Under the pieces are notes generated by a model. That model did no database searches and was not told the DNA's origin. It saw only the letters and a list, made by a program, of their open reading frames with translations. The translations under genes and the position numbers were made by a program. DNA of 38,797 bases, taken from NCBI GenBank assembly GCA_003353845.1, contig PIVT01000036.1, positions 1-38,797 on the forward strand. Reading direction: 5' to 3'. The DNA comes from Pseudomonadota bacterium. GTDB lineage: Bacteria; Myxococcota_A; UBA9160; JADFDR01. Shown one piece after another: positions 8,244-17,211 of the stretch (positions are counted from its first letter, which is position 1; the number at the start of each line of letters is the position of its first letter).

Positions 8244-8280
8244 CTAGGAGTGTACGCGGCAGAGGGAAGCACACTCCTAG
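8244..8280. repeat. Perfect 10-base inverted repeat between glgP and glgX
   Basis: CTAGGAGTGT at 8244-8253 and ACACTCCTAG at 8271-8280 are exact reverse complements separated by 17 bases. The dyad lies in the 298-base divergent gap, about 125 bases before glgX and 138 bases before glgP. It has no T-run, so it is not a classical terminator. It could be two operator half-sites or a hairpin in the glgX leader RNA. A consensus TTGACA lies just upstream (8205-8210) but lacks a matching -10. Confidence 0.6.
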
Positions 8281-8404
8281 GATCAAGTATTCCTGTCTCT
8301 TCCTCGATTCACAAACGAAAAGCTTTGATACAATTCCCCTTGAGGTTTGTCAGGACCCACCCAGGCACCGCTAGCATCGATTGCAGGTGTACGCGAGGGG
8401 ACAT

Positions 8405-10519
8405 ATGCGAGTTTTACCGGGCAGCCCCGACCCTCTCGGCGCAACATGGGATGGAGAGGGCGTAAATTTCGCTCTCTTTTCGGAGCACGCGACCTGCGTT
8501 CGGCTCTGCCTGTTCGATCACGGGGAGTCCGGGGACCCGCAAGAGGAGCTCAAACTCCCTCATCGAACCCACGGTGTCTGGCATGGCTATTTCCCCGATC
8601 TTCGCCCGGGCCAACGCTACGCCTACCGCGTAGACGGCCCCCATGAACCCGAACAGGGGCATCTCTTCAATCCCAACAAGCTACTCCTCGACCCCTATGC
8701 GCACGCCATCGACGGTCCGCTGCGCTGGCATGCTCGGCTCACCAGCTATTCCATGGTCGAAAACTCCGAGACGCCAGTCATGGACACCCGCGACAGTGCT
8801 GAGGTCCTTCCGCGCTGTACCGTCATCGACCCAGCCTTCGTTTGGGGAGACGATCACCCCCTGCGAACCCCGTGGAACCGAACCGTGATCTACGAGTGCC
8901 ATGTCAAAGGGTTCACCATGCTCCACCCCGAAGTTCCCGAAAAGTCGAGAGGTACCTTCCTCGGTTTGGCTTCGGAACCCATCATCGATCACCTGCTGAG
9001 CTTGGGAGTGACGGCCGTGGAGCTGCTCCCTGTGCAACAATCCTTTAGCGAAGAGCACCTGGTCCGGGCGGGGCTCACCAACTATTGGGGCTACAGTCCT
9101 ATTGGATTTTTTGCACCCGACGAGCGCTTCTCGGCGACGCCCGGCCTCCAGGTCGAAGAGTTCAAGTCCATGGTCAAGCGACTGCATCGGGCTGGAATCG
9201 AAGTCATTCTCGACGTGGTCTACAACCACACGGGCGAAGGCAGTTCCCTGGGGCCAACGGTGAGCTTGCGCGGAATCGACAACAGCTCGTATTACCGTTT
9301 GGACCCCGAGAATCCCATGTGGAATATCGATTACTCCGGTTGCGGAAATTCCTTGGAGTATCGGAACCCGCGCGCCATGCGCCTGATCATGGACAGCCTG
9401 CGCTACTGGGTTACCGAGATGCACGTCGACGGCTTCCGTTTCGATCTAGCCACCAGCATGGCCCGTCAAGAACATCATTTCGATGCGCGAAGCAATTTTC
9501 TCTCCATCCTTCAGCAGGATCCGGTCCTTTCCAAGGTCAAGCTCATCGCAGAGCCCTGGGATCTCGGACACGATGGCTATCAACTCGGCAACTTTCCGAG
9601 GGGCTTTCGAGAATGGAACGATCGCTACCGCGACGTGATGCGCAGCTATTGGCGCGGCGATCACAACACCGTCGGTGAATTGGCCTCGCGACTTTCGGGC
9701 AGCAGCGATCTGTTTAAAGGCCGTGAGCGCACCACCCAAGCCAGTATCAATTTTATTACTTCTCATGATGGATTTACCTTGCGCGACCTCGTCACCTACG
9801 AGCAAAAGCACAACGAAACGAACGGGGAAGAGAATCGAGACGGAACAAACAACAACCAGAGTCACAACTGGGGGGTCGAAGGTCCTACCGACAAGCCTCG
9901 CATCTGCGCCCTACGGGACCGCGTCACCCGTAATCTGTTAGCCACTCTCGCCTTTTCTCAAGGCGTTCCCATGCTCACACAAGGTGATGAAATGGGGCGC
10001 ACGCAGGGCGGAAACAACAACGCCTATTGCCAGGACAACCCCATCAGCTGGGTTCGCTGGAAGCTCGATGCCAGTGACCGCTCGCTTCTTGATTTCACAC
10101 GTATGATCTTTCGCTGGCGGCGCGAAAACGCCGCCTTCCACCTCGCCCATTTCATGGAAGGCGAGGAAGTCGGTACTTCCGGACTCCACGACGTTACTTG
10201 GCTACAATTGAACGGGAGCGAAATGACGGCATCTGACTGGCACGACACAAAGCATTGTGTTCTTGGTATGCTCGTGAACGGAGCGGCGAGCGACGAAGTC
10301 AATACCTTCGGTACGCCCATTCCTGGCCGCACCTACCTCCTCCTCACAAACGCCGGCGCACGCACTCGTCGTTTCCGACTACCGCCCACGCCGCCAGAAA
10401 AATGCTGGCGCGAACTCGTCAACACCGCACGGGAGCCACGCCAAGCCATTCACAGTAAAAAAATTATCTTGGCTTCACATTCTCTCGTCTTACTTGAACA
10501 CCGTGAGGAAGCGCGATGA
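8405..10519 (+). CDS. glgX: Glycogen debranching enzyme GlgX (GH13_11)
   Basis: The product is a 704-residue debranching enzyme predicted to hydrolyse alpha-1,6 branches of glycogen, preferably those shortened by the phosphorylase encoded divergently. It starts with the family's characteristic VLPGSPDPLGATWDG (N-terminal CBM48 domain), followed by the GH13 barrel: DVVYNH (270-275), GFRFDLA with nucleophile Asp347, LIAEPWD with acid/base Glu383, and TSHDGFTLRD with Asp455. ATG 8405 is preferred over the in-frame TTG 8381 because GAGGGG precedes it and the family begins there. Its stop overlaps the start of the glgB-malQ fusion (ATGA), indicating translational coupling. Confidence 0.97.
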   Translation: MRVLPGSPDPLGATWDGEGVNFALFSEHATCVRLCLFDHGESGDPQEELKLPHRTHGVWHGYFPDLRPGQRYAYRVDGPHEPEQGHLFNPNKLLLDPYAHAIDGPLRWHARLTSYSMVENSETPVMDTRDSAEVLPRCTVIDPAFVWGDDHPLRTPWNRTVIYECHVKGFTMLHPEVPEKSRGTFLGLASEPIIDHLLSLGVTAVELLPVQQSFSEEHLVRAGLTNYWGYSPIGFFAPDERFSATPGLQVEEFKSMVKRLHRAGIEVILDVVYNHTGEGSSLGPTVSLRGIDNSSYYRLDPENPMWNIDYSGCGNSLEYRNPRAMRLIMDSLRYWVTEMHVDGFRFDLATSMARQEHHFDARSNFLSILQQDPVLSKVKLIAEPWDLGHDGYQLGNFPRGFREWNDRYRDVMRSYWRGDHNTVGELASRLSGSSDLFKGRERTTQASINFITSHDGFTLRDLVTYEQKHNETNGEENRDGTNNNQSHNWGVEGPTDKPRICALRDRVTRNLLATLAFSQGVPMLTQGDEMGRTQGGNNNAYCQDNPISWVRWKLDASDRSLLDFTRMIFRWRRENAAFHLAHFMEGEEVGTSGLHDVTWLQLNGSEMTASDWHDTKHCVLGMLVNGAASDEVNTFGTPIPGRTYLLLTNAGARTRRFRLPPTPPEKCWRELVNTAREPRQAIHSKKIILASHSLVLLEHREEAR

Positions 10520-13500
10520 GCCCGACCGACGAAGCAAAACCTCCACCCTTCACCATCGATCCTTCGGAACTCGATACGCTTGCGCGAGGCCTGCACAGCG
10601 AACCCCATCGCATTCTCGGTGCCCACCGCGCATCCCTGGAGGGGGTCATGGGGGTCGTCATCCGGGCCTTCCACCCCGAAGCGACGGAAGTCACGTGCTC
10701 AAGTTTGCAAGACTCTCCCAAGGCAAAGCCCAACCCCTTACATCCCGTCGGCCGCGGACTCTTCGCCACGTTTCTTCCCGGCGCAGCTTTTCCCCATCAC
10801 TACCGCCTCCACTTCCACTTCGCTGACGGCGCCTCTTACGATCTCGTCGATCCCTACTCCTTTCTTCCCACCATTGGTGAACACGACCTCCACTTCATCG
10901 GAGAGGGAACCCATCGAGAACTCTGGAAGATACTCGGCGCAAACCCACGCACCATCGACGGGGTCCAAGGAATCGGGTTCGCGGTGTGGGCCCCCAATGC
11001 CACAAGCGTTAGCCTCATCGGTGATTTCTGCCATTGGGATGGGCGGAACTATCCCATGCGAAGTTTGGGTAGCTCGGGTGTCTTCGAAATTTTCATTCCC
11101 GGTCTTCCCATCGGCACCCTCTACAAGTTCCAGTTGCGCACAAAAGACGGTCGCGTCATCAGCAAAGCCGACCCTTACGCACAATTTTGTGAACATCCCC
11201 CAGCCACCGCCTCATGCGTGGTGAGTTCTGAGTACGTCTGGCAGGATGAGGACTGGATGACGGAGCGTGCGACGCGCTCGGCGCGTTCACTCCCCATGAG
11301 CACCTATGAAGTTCACCTGGGCTCCTGGGCACGGGTTCCAGAGGAAGGGAATCGCCGCCTGAGCTATCGCGAGATTGCGCCTCGGCTCATCGCACATCTA
11401 AAGCGCTTCAGCTTCACACATGTGGAGTTGATGGGCCTGGCCGAACATCCCTTTGATGGTTCCTGGGGCTACCAGGTGACGGGTTACTACGCACCCACTT
11501 CGCGCTTCGGCACACCCGATGATTTCCGTTTTTTGATTGATGAATGCCATCGCAACGAAATCTCCGTGATCATGGATTGGGTTCCCGCACATTTCCCCAA
11601 AGACGATTTTGCCTTGCGTCAATTCGATGGCACACCTCTCTACGAGCATGATGACGAACGCCGTGGGGAGCACCCGGATTGGGGCACCTTGATCTTCAAC
11701 TTCGGTCGCAACGAAGTGCGGAACTTTCTCGTGGCCAACGCCGTGTACTGGATGAAGGAATTCCACATCGATGGCCTGCGCGTCGATGCCGTGGCCTCCA
11801 TGCTCTACCTGGACTACAGCCGCAAAGAAGGCGAATGGCTCGCCAACCAATATGGTGGGCGGGAAAACATCGAAGCCATCGACTTCCTGCGCGAATTGAA
11901 TGCCGTCATCGCCGAGGAGTGCCCCGGCTGCATCACCATCGCCGAGGAATCCACCTCGTGGGCCGGCGTGACTGCACCCACCGAGCACGGCGGCCTGGGC
12001 TTCACCTTCAAGTGGAACATGGGCTGGATGAACGACACCTTGCGTTATTTCGCCCACAATCCGGTCCACCGCGGTTATCACCAAGGCGAGCTCACCTTCG
12101 CCATGCTCTACGAATACTCCGAGCACTTCGTCATGCCCTTGTCCCACGACGAAGTCGTACACCGCAAAGGCTCACTCCTCGGAAAGATGCCCGGGGACCA
12201 TTGGCAACGCCTGGCCAACTTGCGCCTGCTCCTCACTTATCAATACACACGCCCGGGAAAGAACCTGCTCTTCATGGGAACTGAACTGGCGCCGGACGAA
12301 GAATGGAATCACGATACGAGTCTTCCCTGGCATCTCTGGGAGTTGGACCCTCTCCGCCGCGCCTTTGCCACCTTTATGGAGGAACTCGGGAAGCTCTATC
12401 TCAACACCCCCGCCCTCTGGAAAACCGACCACGACCCCGCAGGCTTTGAGTGGATCGACGCAGGCGATCACCAAAACTCCGTACTCTCCTATATACGACG
12501 CAGTGATTGGGAAACGGCTGTGGTCACCCTCAACCTCACGCCCGTGCCTCGGGAGAATTATCGCATTGGAGTCCCCTACCCGGGACTCTACCGAGAGCGC
12601 TTCTCCTCCGATGCGCCCCAATTTGGCGGAGGCGAATTCGAGACCCATCACGAGCTGGAAACGGATCCCATCCCGGCCCATGGCCGCCCGCATTCCCTTT
12701 CCCTGCGCCTCCCGCCGCTGGGCGCGCTAATCCTCGAAAAAGCACCGGAGGACTCCGCTGAACTTGAGACCAAGACCTCATCGCTGCACAAACTGGCGGA
12801 TCACTGCGGCATTCTTCGAGGATACGACGGCACCGATGGCCATTGGCACGGCACCACGGACGAAACACGCGTGCAATTGCTGGCAGCCATGGGGATCGAC
12901 GCCAGCAACGAAGCCAAGGCAACCCTCGAACTTCAAGCGCTCGACCATGAGGAATCGGATCGGCTCATGCCTTCGGTCCGTGTGGTTCGCCAGGGCAGTG
13001 CCGAGGCCGAGGGGTTCAGCGTTCGACTGCCCGGCGCCGAGGGCACACATCGCATTACCTGGCACCTGGAGCTCGAAGAAGAAAGTGGCGTCACGCATAC
13101 CCTGGAAGGGACGGACCAACCGGTTCACGCCGACCTGTACCTGGCCATCCCCAACACGGATGTGCTCCCTCCGGGTTACCACGAGCTTCGCCTGCGTATT
13201 TGCTCTGGTCCCAGCGTCACCCATGCCGCCACCCAACGCTACATCCTCACACCTCGCGCCTGTCCCTCCCCTGCGGAGCTAACCGATGGCCGCAAAGTCT
13301 TTGGCATTACCACCAATCTCTACACCCTACGCGGCGATGGGAATTGGGGAATTGGCAATCTGACGGACCTGAAAGAACTCATCGATCACGCCGCCGATTC
13401 CGGCGCTGCCTTCGTGGGCATCAATCCTCTCCATGCGCTCGAAAACCGCGGAGAGGGAATCAGTCCCTACTACCCCATCAGTCGTTTCCATCGCAACCGT

Positions 13501-14940
13501 CTGTACCTCGACGTCGAGGCGATCCCCGAATTCAAACACTCCAAAAACGCCCAAGCTTTGTTGGCCTCCAAATCCTTCCAAAGAAAACTCGCACGCCACC
13601 GCCAGGCAGAGAGCATCGACTACCCCGCCATCGCAGCCCTGCAAAAGGAAGTGCTGATCCTTCTCTATGCTGAATTCCGAGTGGGACTCGACGCGAAGAG
13701 CGAACGTCGACGCGCCTACGATGCGTTTGTCAAAGGCGGGGGCGACTCGCTTTTGAACTTTGCAACCTTTGAGGCCTTGCGTGCGCACTTTGAGGGCCTT
13801 GCTGGCGGAGGGGCCGACTGGCGAAATTGGCCCGATGACTACAGAGATCCCACCGCTCCCGCTCTCCTTCGCTTCCGTCGGGAACATCACGACGAAATCG
13901 ATTTTCATTGCTACTTGCAGTTTGAGCTGGAGTGTCAACTGACTCAGGCTCACCAACATGCCGTGGCGCGCGGACTTCCCATCGGGATCCTGCACGACCT
14001 GGCCCTGGGAAATGGCCCGGGCGGCGCGGACGCTTGGGGCTTTGCCAACCGCTTTGCTCGAGGCGCCAGCATCGGAGCACCTCCAGACCCCCTGGCTGAA
14101 CATGGCCAGAATTGGGGGCTCCCCCCCATGAATCCCCTTCACCTGCGGAAGGATGGTTACCGCCTGTGGACGAATCTACTTCGTCACGCGTTTCAATCGG
14201 CTGGCGCACTGCGCATGGATCACGCCATGGGCCTTGAGCGACAGTTCTGGATTCCGGACGCTGACAAGACCAGCGGCGCCTACGTCGCCTATCCGTGGGA
14301 AGACCTGGTTGGAATCCTCGCATTGGAGAGCCATCGCGCTGGAGCCCTTGTGATTGGAGAGGATCTCGGCACGGTTCCACCCGGCTTCCGTGAGAAGCTC
14401 GAAGACTGGGGCATCCAGCGCACCCAAGTGCTCTACTTTGAAGGCGATGGAACGGGAGGTTTTCAAGCCCCGGAAGCCTATGTCCCCCATGCCTTCACCA
14501 CGGCCAACACCCACGACCTCTCCACCTTGACCGGATACGCACACGGCGCGGACCTGCTGCTCCGACACGGCCTCGGCCTGGTGTTGGAAGCAAGTTTGGA
14601 TGAGGCCCTGCAAAACCGATCACATCAATTGCAACGCTTGCGCGAGGCCTTCATTGCCAGTGGCGCGCTGGACGAGACCGAACCCATGGACGAACCCGCG
14701 GAACTCTGCGCAGCGGCTAGTGAATTTCTGGCGATGACGCCTTCGCTCTTGGTGGGTATCGCCTTGGATGATCTCGGCGGAGAAGTCGAAGCCGTCAACG
14801 TACCTGGAGTATCTGTTTCTCAACATCCCAGTTGGTCCCGACGAATGAAGTGCACTCTGGGAGAGATTTTTCAGTCCAAGAATACGCAAGACACCTTGGA
14901 GAAAATTAGACGTCTACGTCCCTTGAGTAAAAATCACTAA
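10516..14940 (+). CDS. glgB-malQ: Fused branching enzyme and 4-alpha-glucanotransferase (GlgB-MalQ)
   Basis: This single 1474-residue reading frame encodes two enzymes. Residues 1-742 are a complete GlgB (GH13_9) with CBM48 domains, EVHLGSW (265-271), DGLRVDAV (nucleophile Asp424), IAEEST (acid/base Glu477) and LSHDEVVHRKGS (Asp545). From about residue 755 a complete MalQ (GH77) follows: the LADHCGI N-terminal region, FGITTNLYTLRGDGNWGIGN, ALRMDHAMGL (nucleophile Asp1235), GEDLGTVP (acid/base Glu1282) and TTANTHDLSTLTGY (Asp1334). Both catalytic triads are intact and no stop or frameshift lies at the join, so both activities are expected. The enzyme would introduce alpha-1,6 branches and rearrange alpha-1,4 chains. 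The start overlaps the glgX stop by four bases (ATGA). Fusions of these two families are unusual as far as I know. Confidence 0.97.
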   Translation: MSPTDEAKPPPFTIDPSELDTLARGLHSEPHRILGAHRASLEGVMGVVIRAFHPEATEVTCSSLQDSPKAKPNPLHPVGRGLFATFLPGAAFPHHYRLHFHFADGASYDLVDPYSFLPTIGEHDLHFIGEGTHRELWKILGANPRTIDGVQGIGFAVWAPNATSVSLIGDFCHWDGRNYPMRSLGSSGVFEIFIPGLPIGTLYKFQLRTKDGRVISKADPYAQFCEHPPATASCVVSSEYVWQDEDWMTERATRSARSLPMSTYEVHLGSWARVPEEGNRRLSYREIAPRLIAHLKRFSFTHVELMGLAEHPFDGSWGYQVTGYYAPTSRFGTPDDFRFLIDECHRNEISVIMDWVPAHFPKDDFALRQFDGTPLYEHDDERRGEHPDWGTLIFNFGRNEVRNFLVANAVYWMKEFHIDGLRVDAVASMLYLDYSRKEGEWLANQYGGRENIEAIDFLRELNAVIAEECPGCITIAEESTSWAGVTAPTEHGGLGFTFKWNMGWMNDTLRYFAHNPVHRGYHQGELTFAMLYEYSEHFVMPLSHDEVVHRKGSLLGKMPGDHWQRLANLRLLLTYQYTRPGKNLLFMGTELAPDEEWNHDTSLPWHLWELDPLRRAFATFMEELGKLYLNTPALWKTDHDPAGFEWIDAGDHQNSVLSYIRRSDWETAVVTLNLTPVPRENYRIGVPYPGLYRERFSSDAPQFGGGEFETHHELETDPIPAHGRPHSLSLRLPPLGALILEKAPEDSAELETKTSSLHKLADHCGILRGYDGTDGHWHGTTDETRVQLLAAMGIDASNEAKATLELQALDHEESDRLMPSVRVVRQGSAEAEGFSVRLPGAEGTHRITWHLELEEESGVTHTLEGTDQPVHADLYLAIPNTDVLPPGYHELRLRICSGPSVTHAATQRYILTPRACPSPAELTDGRKVFGITTNLYTLRGDGNWGIGNLTDLKELIDHAADSGAAFVGINPLHALENRGEGISPYYPISRFHRNRLYLDVEAIPEFKHSKNAQALLASKSFQRKLARHRQAESIDYPAIAALQKEVLILLYAEFRVGLDAKSERRRAYDAFVKGGGDSLLNFATFEALRAHFEGLAGGGADWRNWPDDYRDPTAPALLRFRREHHDEIDFHCYLQFELECQLTQAHQHAVARGLPIGILHDLALGNGPGGADAWGFANRFARGASIGAPPDPLAEHGQNWGLPPMNPLHLRKDGYRLWTNLLRHAFQSAGALRMDHAMGLERQFWIPDADKTSGAYVAYPWEDLVGILALESHRAGALVIGEDLGTVPPGFREKLEDWGIQRTQVLYFEGDGTGGFQAPEAYVPHAFTTANTHDLSTLTGYAHGADLLLRHGLGLVLEASLDEALQNRSHQLQRLREAFIASGALDETEPMDEPAELCAAASEFLAMTPSLLVGIALDDLGGEVEAVNVPGVSVSQHPSWSRRMKCTLGEIFQSKNTQDTLEKIRRLRPLSKNH

Positions 14941-15202
14941 CAGTTCTTTCATCGCACTGGAATTTTTTGCAATCAAAACAAACTATTTGACTTTTGTACC
15001 CTGTTCACAAAAAAATTTCAGGACTGATATTTTTCAGAGCGACTTGTTTCGATTCCTGAGATATGATGGCCACCACTAACTAATCCCAAGCTCACAGCAC
15101 CCTATTTGTTGCACCTGCATTTTTGTGCCCAAGATTCAAAATCGCGAAGCGGGCGTCGACACCCCTTCGCTGGGCCAAAACAGTAAAGTGACAAGGAGAG
15201 CC
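14941..15202. other. 262-base AT-rich gap between glgB-malQ and the GT4 gene
   Basis: This spacer is much more AT-rich than its neighbours, with several A and T runs, and probably carries the promoter of the GT4 gene. TTGACT at 14987-14992 resembles a -35 box, but I cannot pair it with a good -10. I see no terminator hairpin. The open frame running in from 15125 is not used as a gene start because AAGGAG sits directly before ATG 15203. Confidence 0.4.
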
Positions 15203-16456
15203 ATGCAGTATCACGTCTTGTCTTTCGAAGGCCCGGACCCTTATTGCAAAATTGGTGGTCTCGCCACGCGCGTGAACGGCTTGACCCGCGCCCTCGCAGA
15301 CCTGGACCACGACGTACACCATTGGTTTGTCGGAGACCCCGATTCCGCCGGCAATGAATCGAACGATGGCCTGCATCTTCATCGCTGGTGCCAGTGGATC
15401 AGCCATTATCACCGCGATGGCGGCGTATACGCTGGAGAGCAGGAAAAGGCCTCCGATTATGCCAGGTCGCTCCCTCCCCATCTTCTGATTCAAGTACTTT
15501 TGAAACAACTCATGTCGGGTGAGCATGCCGTAGTGCTCGCCGAGGAGTGGCAAACCGTCGATGCCGTCCTTCACCTCGATCAACTTCTGCGTCACGCCCG
15601 CCTGCGCAATCGAGTAACCATCATCTGGACCGCCAATAATGTGTTCGGTTTCGATCGGATCGATTGGAAGAAACTCAAGCAGGCCGCCCACATTGCAACC
15701 GTGAGTCGTTACATGAAGTATCAGATGCAACCCTGCGGAATCGATCCCATCGTCATCCCCAACGGGCTCTCCCCGGATGCCTATCTTCCACCGGAACCTC
15801 AAGCCACCTCCTGCCTCAAACGTCGATTCAAAGATCGAACCGTGATCACCAAGATGGCCCGCTGGGATCCCGACAAGCGCTGGCTCACCTCGGTGGACAT
15901 TGTCGCCGACATGAAGCGACGCGGACTGAAACCCTTATTCATTGCTCGAGGAGGCTTGGAAGCGCACGGCGTCGAGGTAATGAAACGCGCCCAACAGGCC
16001 GGACTGCGCGTGCACGGGCGTCACAACCAAGGCGGAAACATCGAAGGCACCATGGAAACCCTGCGCAACTTCGAAGATGTGGACATGATCAACCTTACCT
16101 CCCATGTAGATGCCGACACCCGGCGCGTGCTCTTCAAGGCCAGCGATGTGGTTCTCGCCAATAGTGAAAAAGAACCCTTTGGTTTGGTGGGACTCGAAGC
16201 CATGGCCGTCGGCGGAATTGCCGTAACCGGCTGTTCCGGTGAGGACTATGCCATCAGCGGACGCAACGCCTTGGTGCTGCAATCCAATGACCCGCAGGAA
16301 TTCCTGGGTCTGTATAGACATCTCCAATCTCGCCCCAAGGCCATCACGGCCATGCGCCGCGAGGGACGCGCCACGGCCAAGGGCTACGCATGGCGCGAGG
16401 TCATCGAACGCAACCTGGAACCACAGATCGAACTCGCTCGTTCGCTCATAGTTTGA
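15203..16456 (+). CDS. GT4-family glycosyltransferase
   Basis: This is a 417-residue GT-B retaining glycosyltransferase. The N-terminal domain begins with SFEGPDPYCKIGGLATRVNGL, a nucleotide-sugar transferase pattern with the glycine loop. The C-terminal domain has PNGL, KMARWDPDKRW and the E-x7-E motif in EKEPFGLVGLEAMAVGG. ATG 15203 is chosen for its AAGGAG ribosome-binding site. It follows the glgB-malQ fusion on the same strand after a 262-base gap and converges with the lipoprotein gene at 16463. By context it could be a second alpha-glucan synthase, in the way GT4 GlgM-type enzymes serve in some bacteria, or a primer or other saccharide transferase. The donor and acceptor cannot be read from the sequence. 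Confidence 0.9.
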   Translation: MQYHVLSFEGPDPYCKIGGLATRVNGLTRALADLDHDVHHWFVGDPDSAGNESNDGLHLHRWCQWISHYHRDGGVYAGEQEKASDYARSLPPHLLIQVLLKQLMSGEHAVVLAEEWQTVDAVLHLDQLLRHARLRNRVTIIWTANNVFGFDRIDWKKLKQAAHIATVSRYMKYQMQPCGIDPIVIPNGLSPDAYLPPEPQATSCLKRRFKDRTVITKMARWDPDKRWLTSVDIVADMKRRGLKPLFIARGGLEAHGVEVMKRAQQAGLRVHGRHNQGGNIEGTMETLRNFEDVDMINLTSHVDADTRRVLFKASDVVLANSEKEPFGLVGLEAMAVGGIAVTGCSGEDYAISGRNALVLQSNDPQEFLGLYRHLQSRPKAITAMRREGRATAKGYAWREVIERNLEPQIELARSLIV

Positions 16457-16462
16457 TTCAGA

Positions 16463-16843
16463 TCAAGGGCTGTCAGTCGGCTCAGCGACCTCGATCCTCA
16501 GCTTGGACTCGACCTCCAGCTTAGGATAGGTGCGTGCCACCATGTCCGTGCACTGAACGATGCCAAAGACGAGGTAGGTCCACTGCTCGCGCATGCGTAC
16601 GTTTGCGATATAACGATCGCCGGCTTTTTCTTGAATCATTTTGTAAGCCCGCGCGGCCCGATTGTTATTAAAGAAAGGAAGGAACAGCAATACCTGCGCG
16701 CCGCATTCGGTGGCCATGATGTCGAGAGGCTCGCTGGCATCATAAGGTACGCGCTCGCTGGGCCCGAGCTGCACGGGCCTTCCCGCACAGGCGAACAAAA
16801 AGGGGAGAAGGAGGACGAGGATTGTCAGTCGAGTTCCCTTCAT
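16463..16843 (-). CDS. Small lipoprotein, TRL-like, paralogue 1
   Basis: This 126-residue lipoprotein has a positively charged N-terminus, a hydrophobic stretch and the lipobox LFAC with the modified Cys at 19. The mature part has ATECGAQVLLFLPF, then an AY-containing helix, then ANVRMREQWTYLVFGIVQC. This layout (CG with an aliphatic strand, helix, strand with REQW, final C) resembles the TRL-like family of small envelope proteins. The gene immediately upstream (16840-17211) encodes a protein with the same layout, and the two overlap as ATGA, so this looks like a tandem duplication. The function is unknown. Confidence 0.85.
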   Translation of the reverse strand: MKGTRLTILVLLLPFLFACAGRPVQLGPSERVPYDASEPLDIMATECGAQVLLFLPFFNNNRAARAYKMIQEKAGDRYIANVRMREQWTYLVFGIVQCTDMVARTYPKLEVESKLRIEVAEPTDSP

Positions 16844-17211
16844 CGGATCGCCTCCCCGCTAAGCAGGACACAGCGCCGGCTTGCGAGTACCCACCAATAC
16901 CAGCGCTCACGATAGCTGACGTCCGCAAGCGCGGTGGCACCGGGCACGCTGGCCACGGCCTCGGCATAGGCAGCTTCGAGACGCTCATTCCAGCCATGAG
17001 GTATGAATTGAGTCGGGGTGGTGAAAAGATAGAGGTCACCGCAGGCCTGCGAGCTTACCGGACCTAGCCTCTCGTATTCCTCGGGCAGACTGGGGGCAAC
17101 GGCCACCCAACGCGAAGCACAGCTGCTGGCAAATAAAAGGACGAGCAAGGCAGACCCAGCAAGGGCCCATCGCCACCGCTCAGCAGAGTTTGCCCTTCTT
17201 AAAACTGGCAT
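16840..17211 (-). CDS. Small lipoprotein, TRL-like, paralogue 2
   Basis: This is a 123-residue protein with a basic N-terminus, a hydrophobic stretch and the lipobox ASSC. The mature portion shows SSQACGDLYLFTTP, AAYAEAVASVPGATALADV, YRERWYWWVLASRRC, aligning in layout with the downstream lipoprotein at 16463-16843. The start overlaps the end of the preceding outer-membrane protein gene by 13 bases, and its stop overlaps the next start (ATGA), so the genes form one operon. The function is unknown. An envelope role is inferred from the signal sequence and neighbours. Confidence 0.82.
   Translation of the reverse strand: MPVLRRANSAERWRWALAGSALLVLLFASSCASRWVAVAPSLPEEYERLGPVSSQACGDLYLFTTPTQFIPHGWNERLEAAYAEAVASVPGATALADVSYRERWYWWVLASRRCVLLSGEAIR

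Noticed and set aside
15125-15202. Upstream extension of the GT4 gene
   Set aside because: The in-frame extension to 15125 is not conserved-looking and AAGGAG directly precedes ATG 15203.
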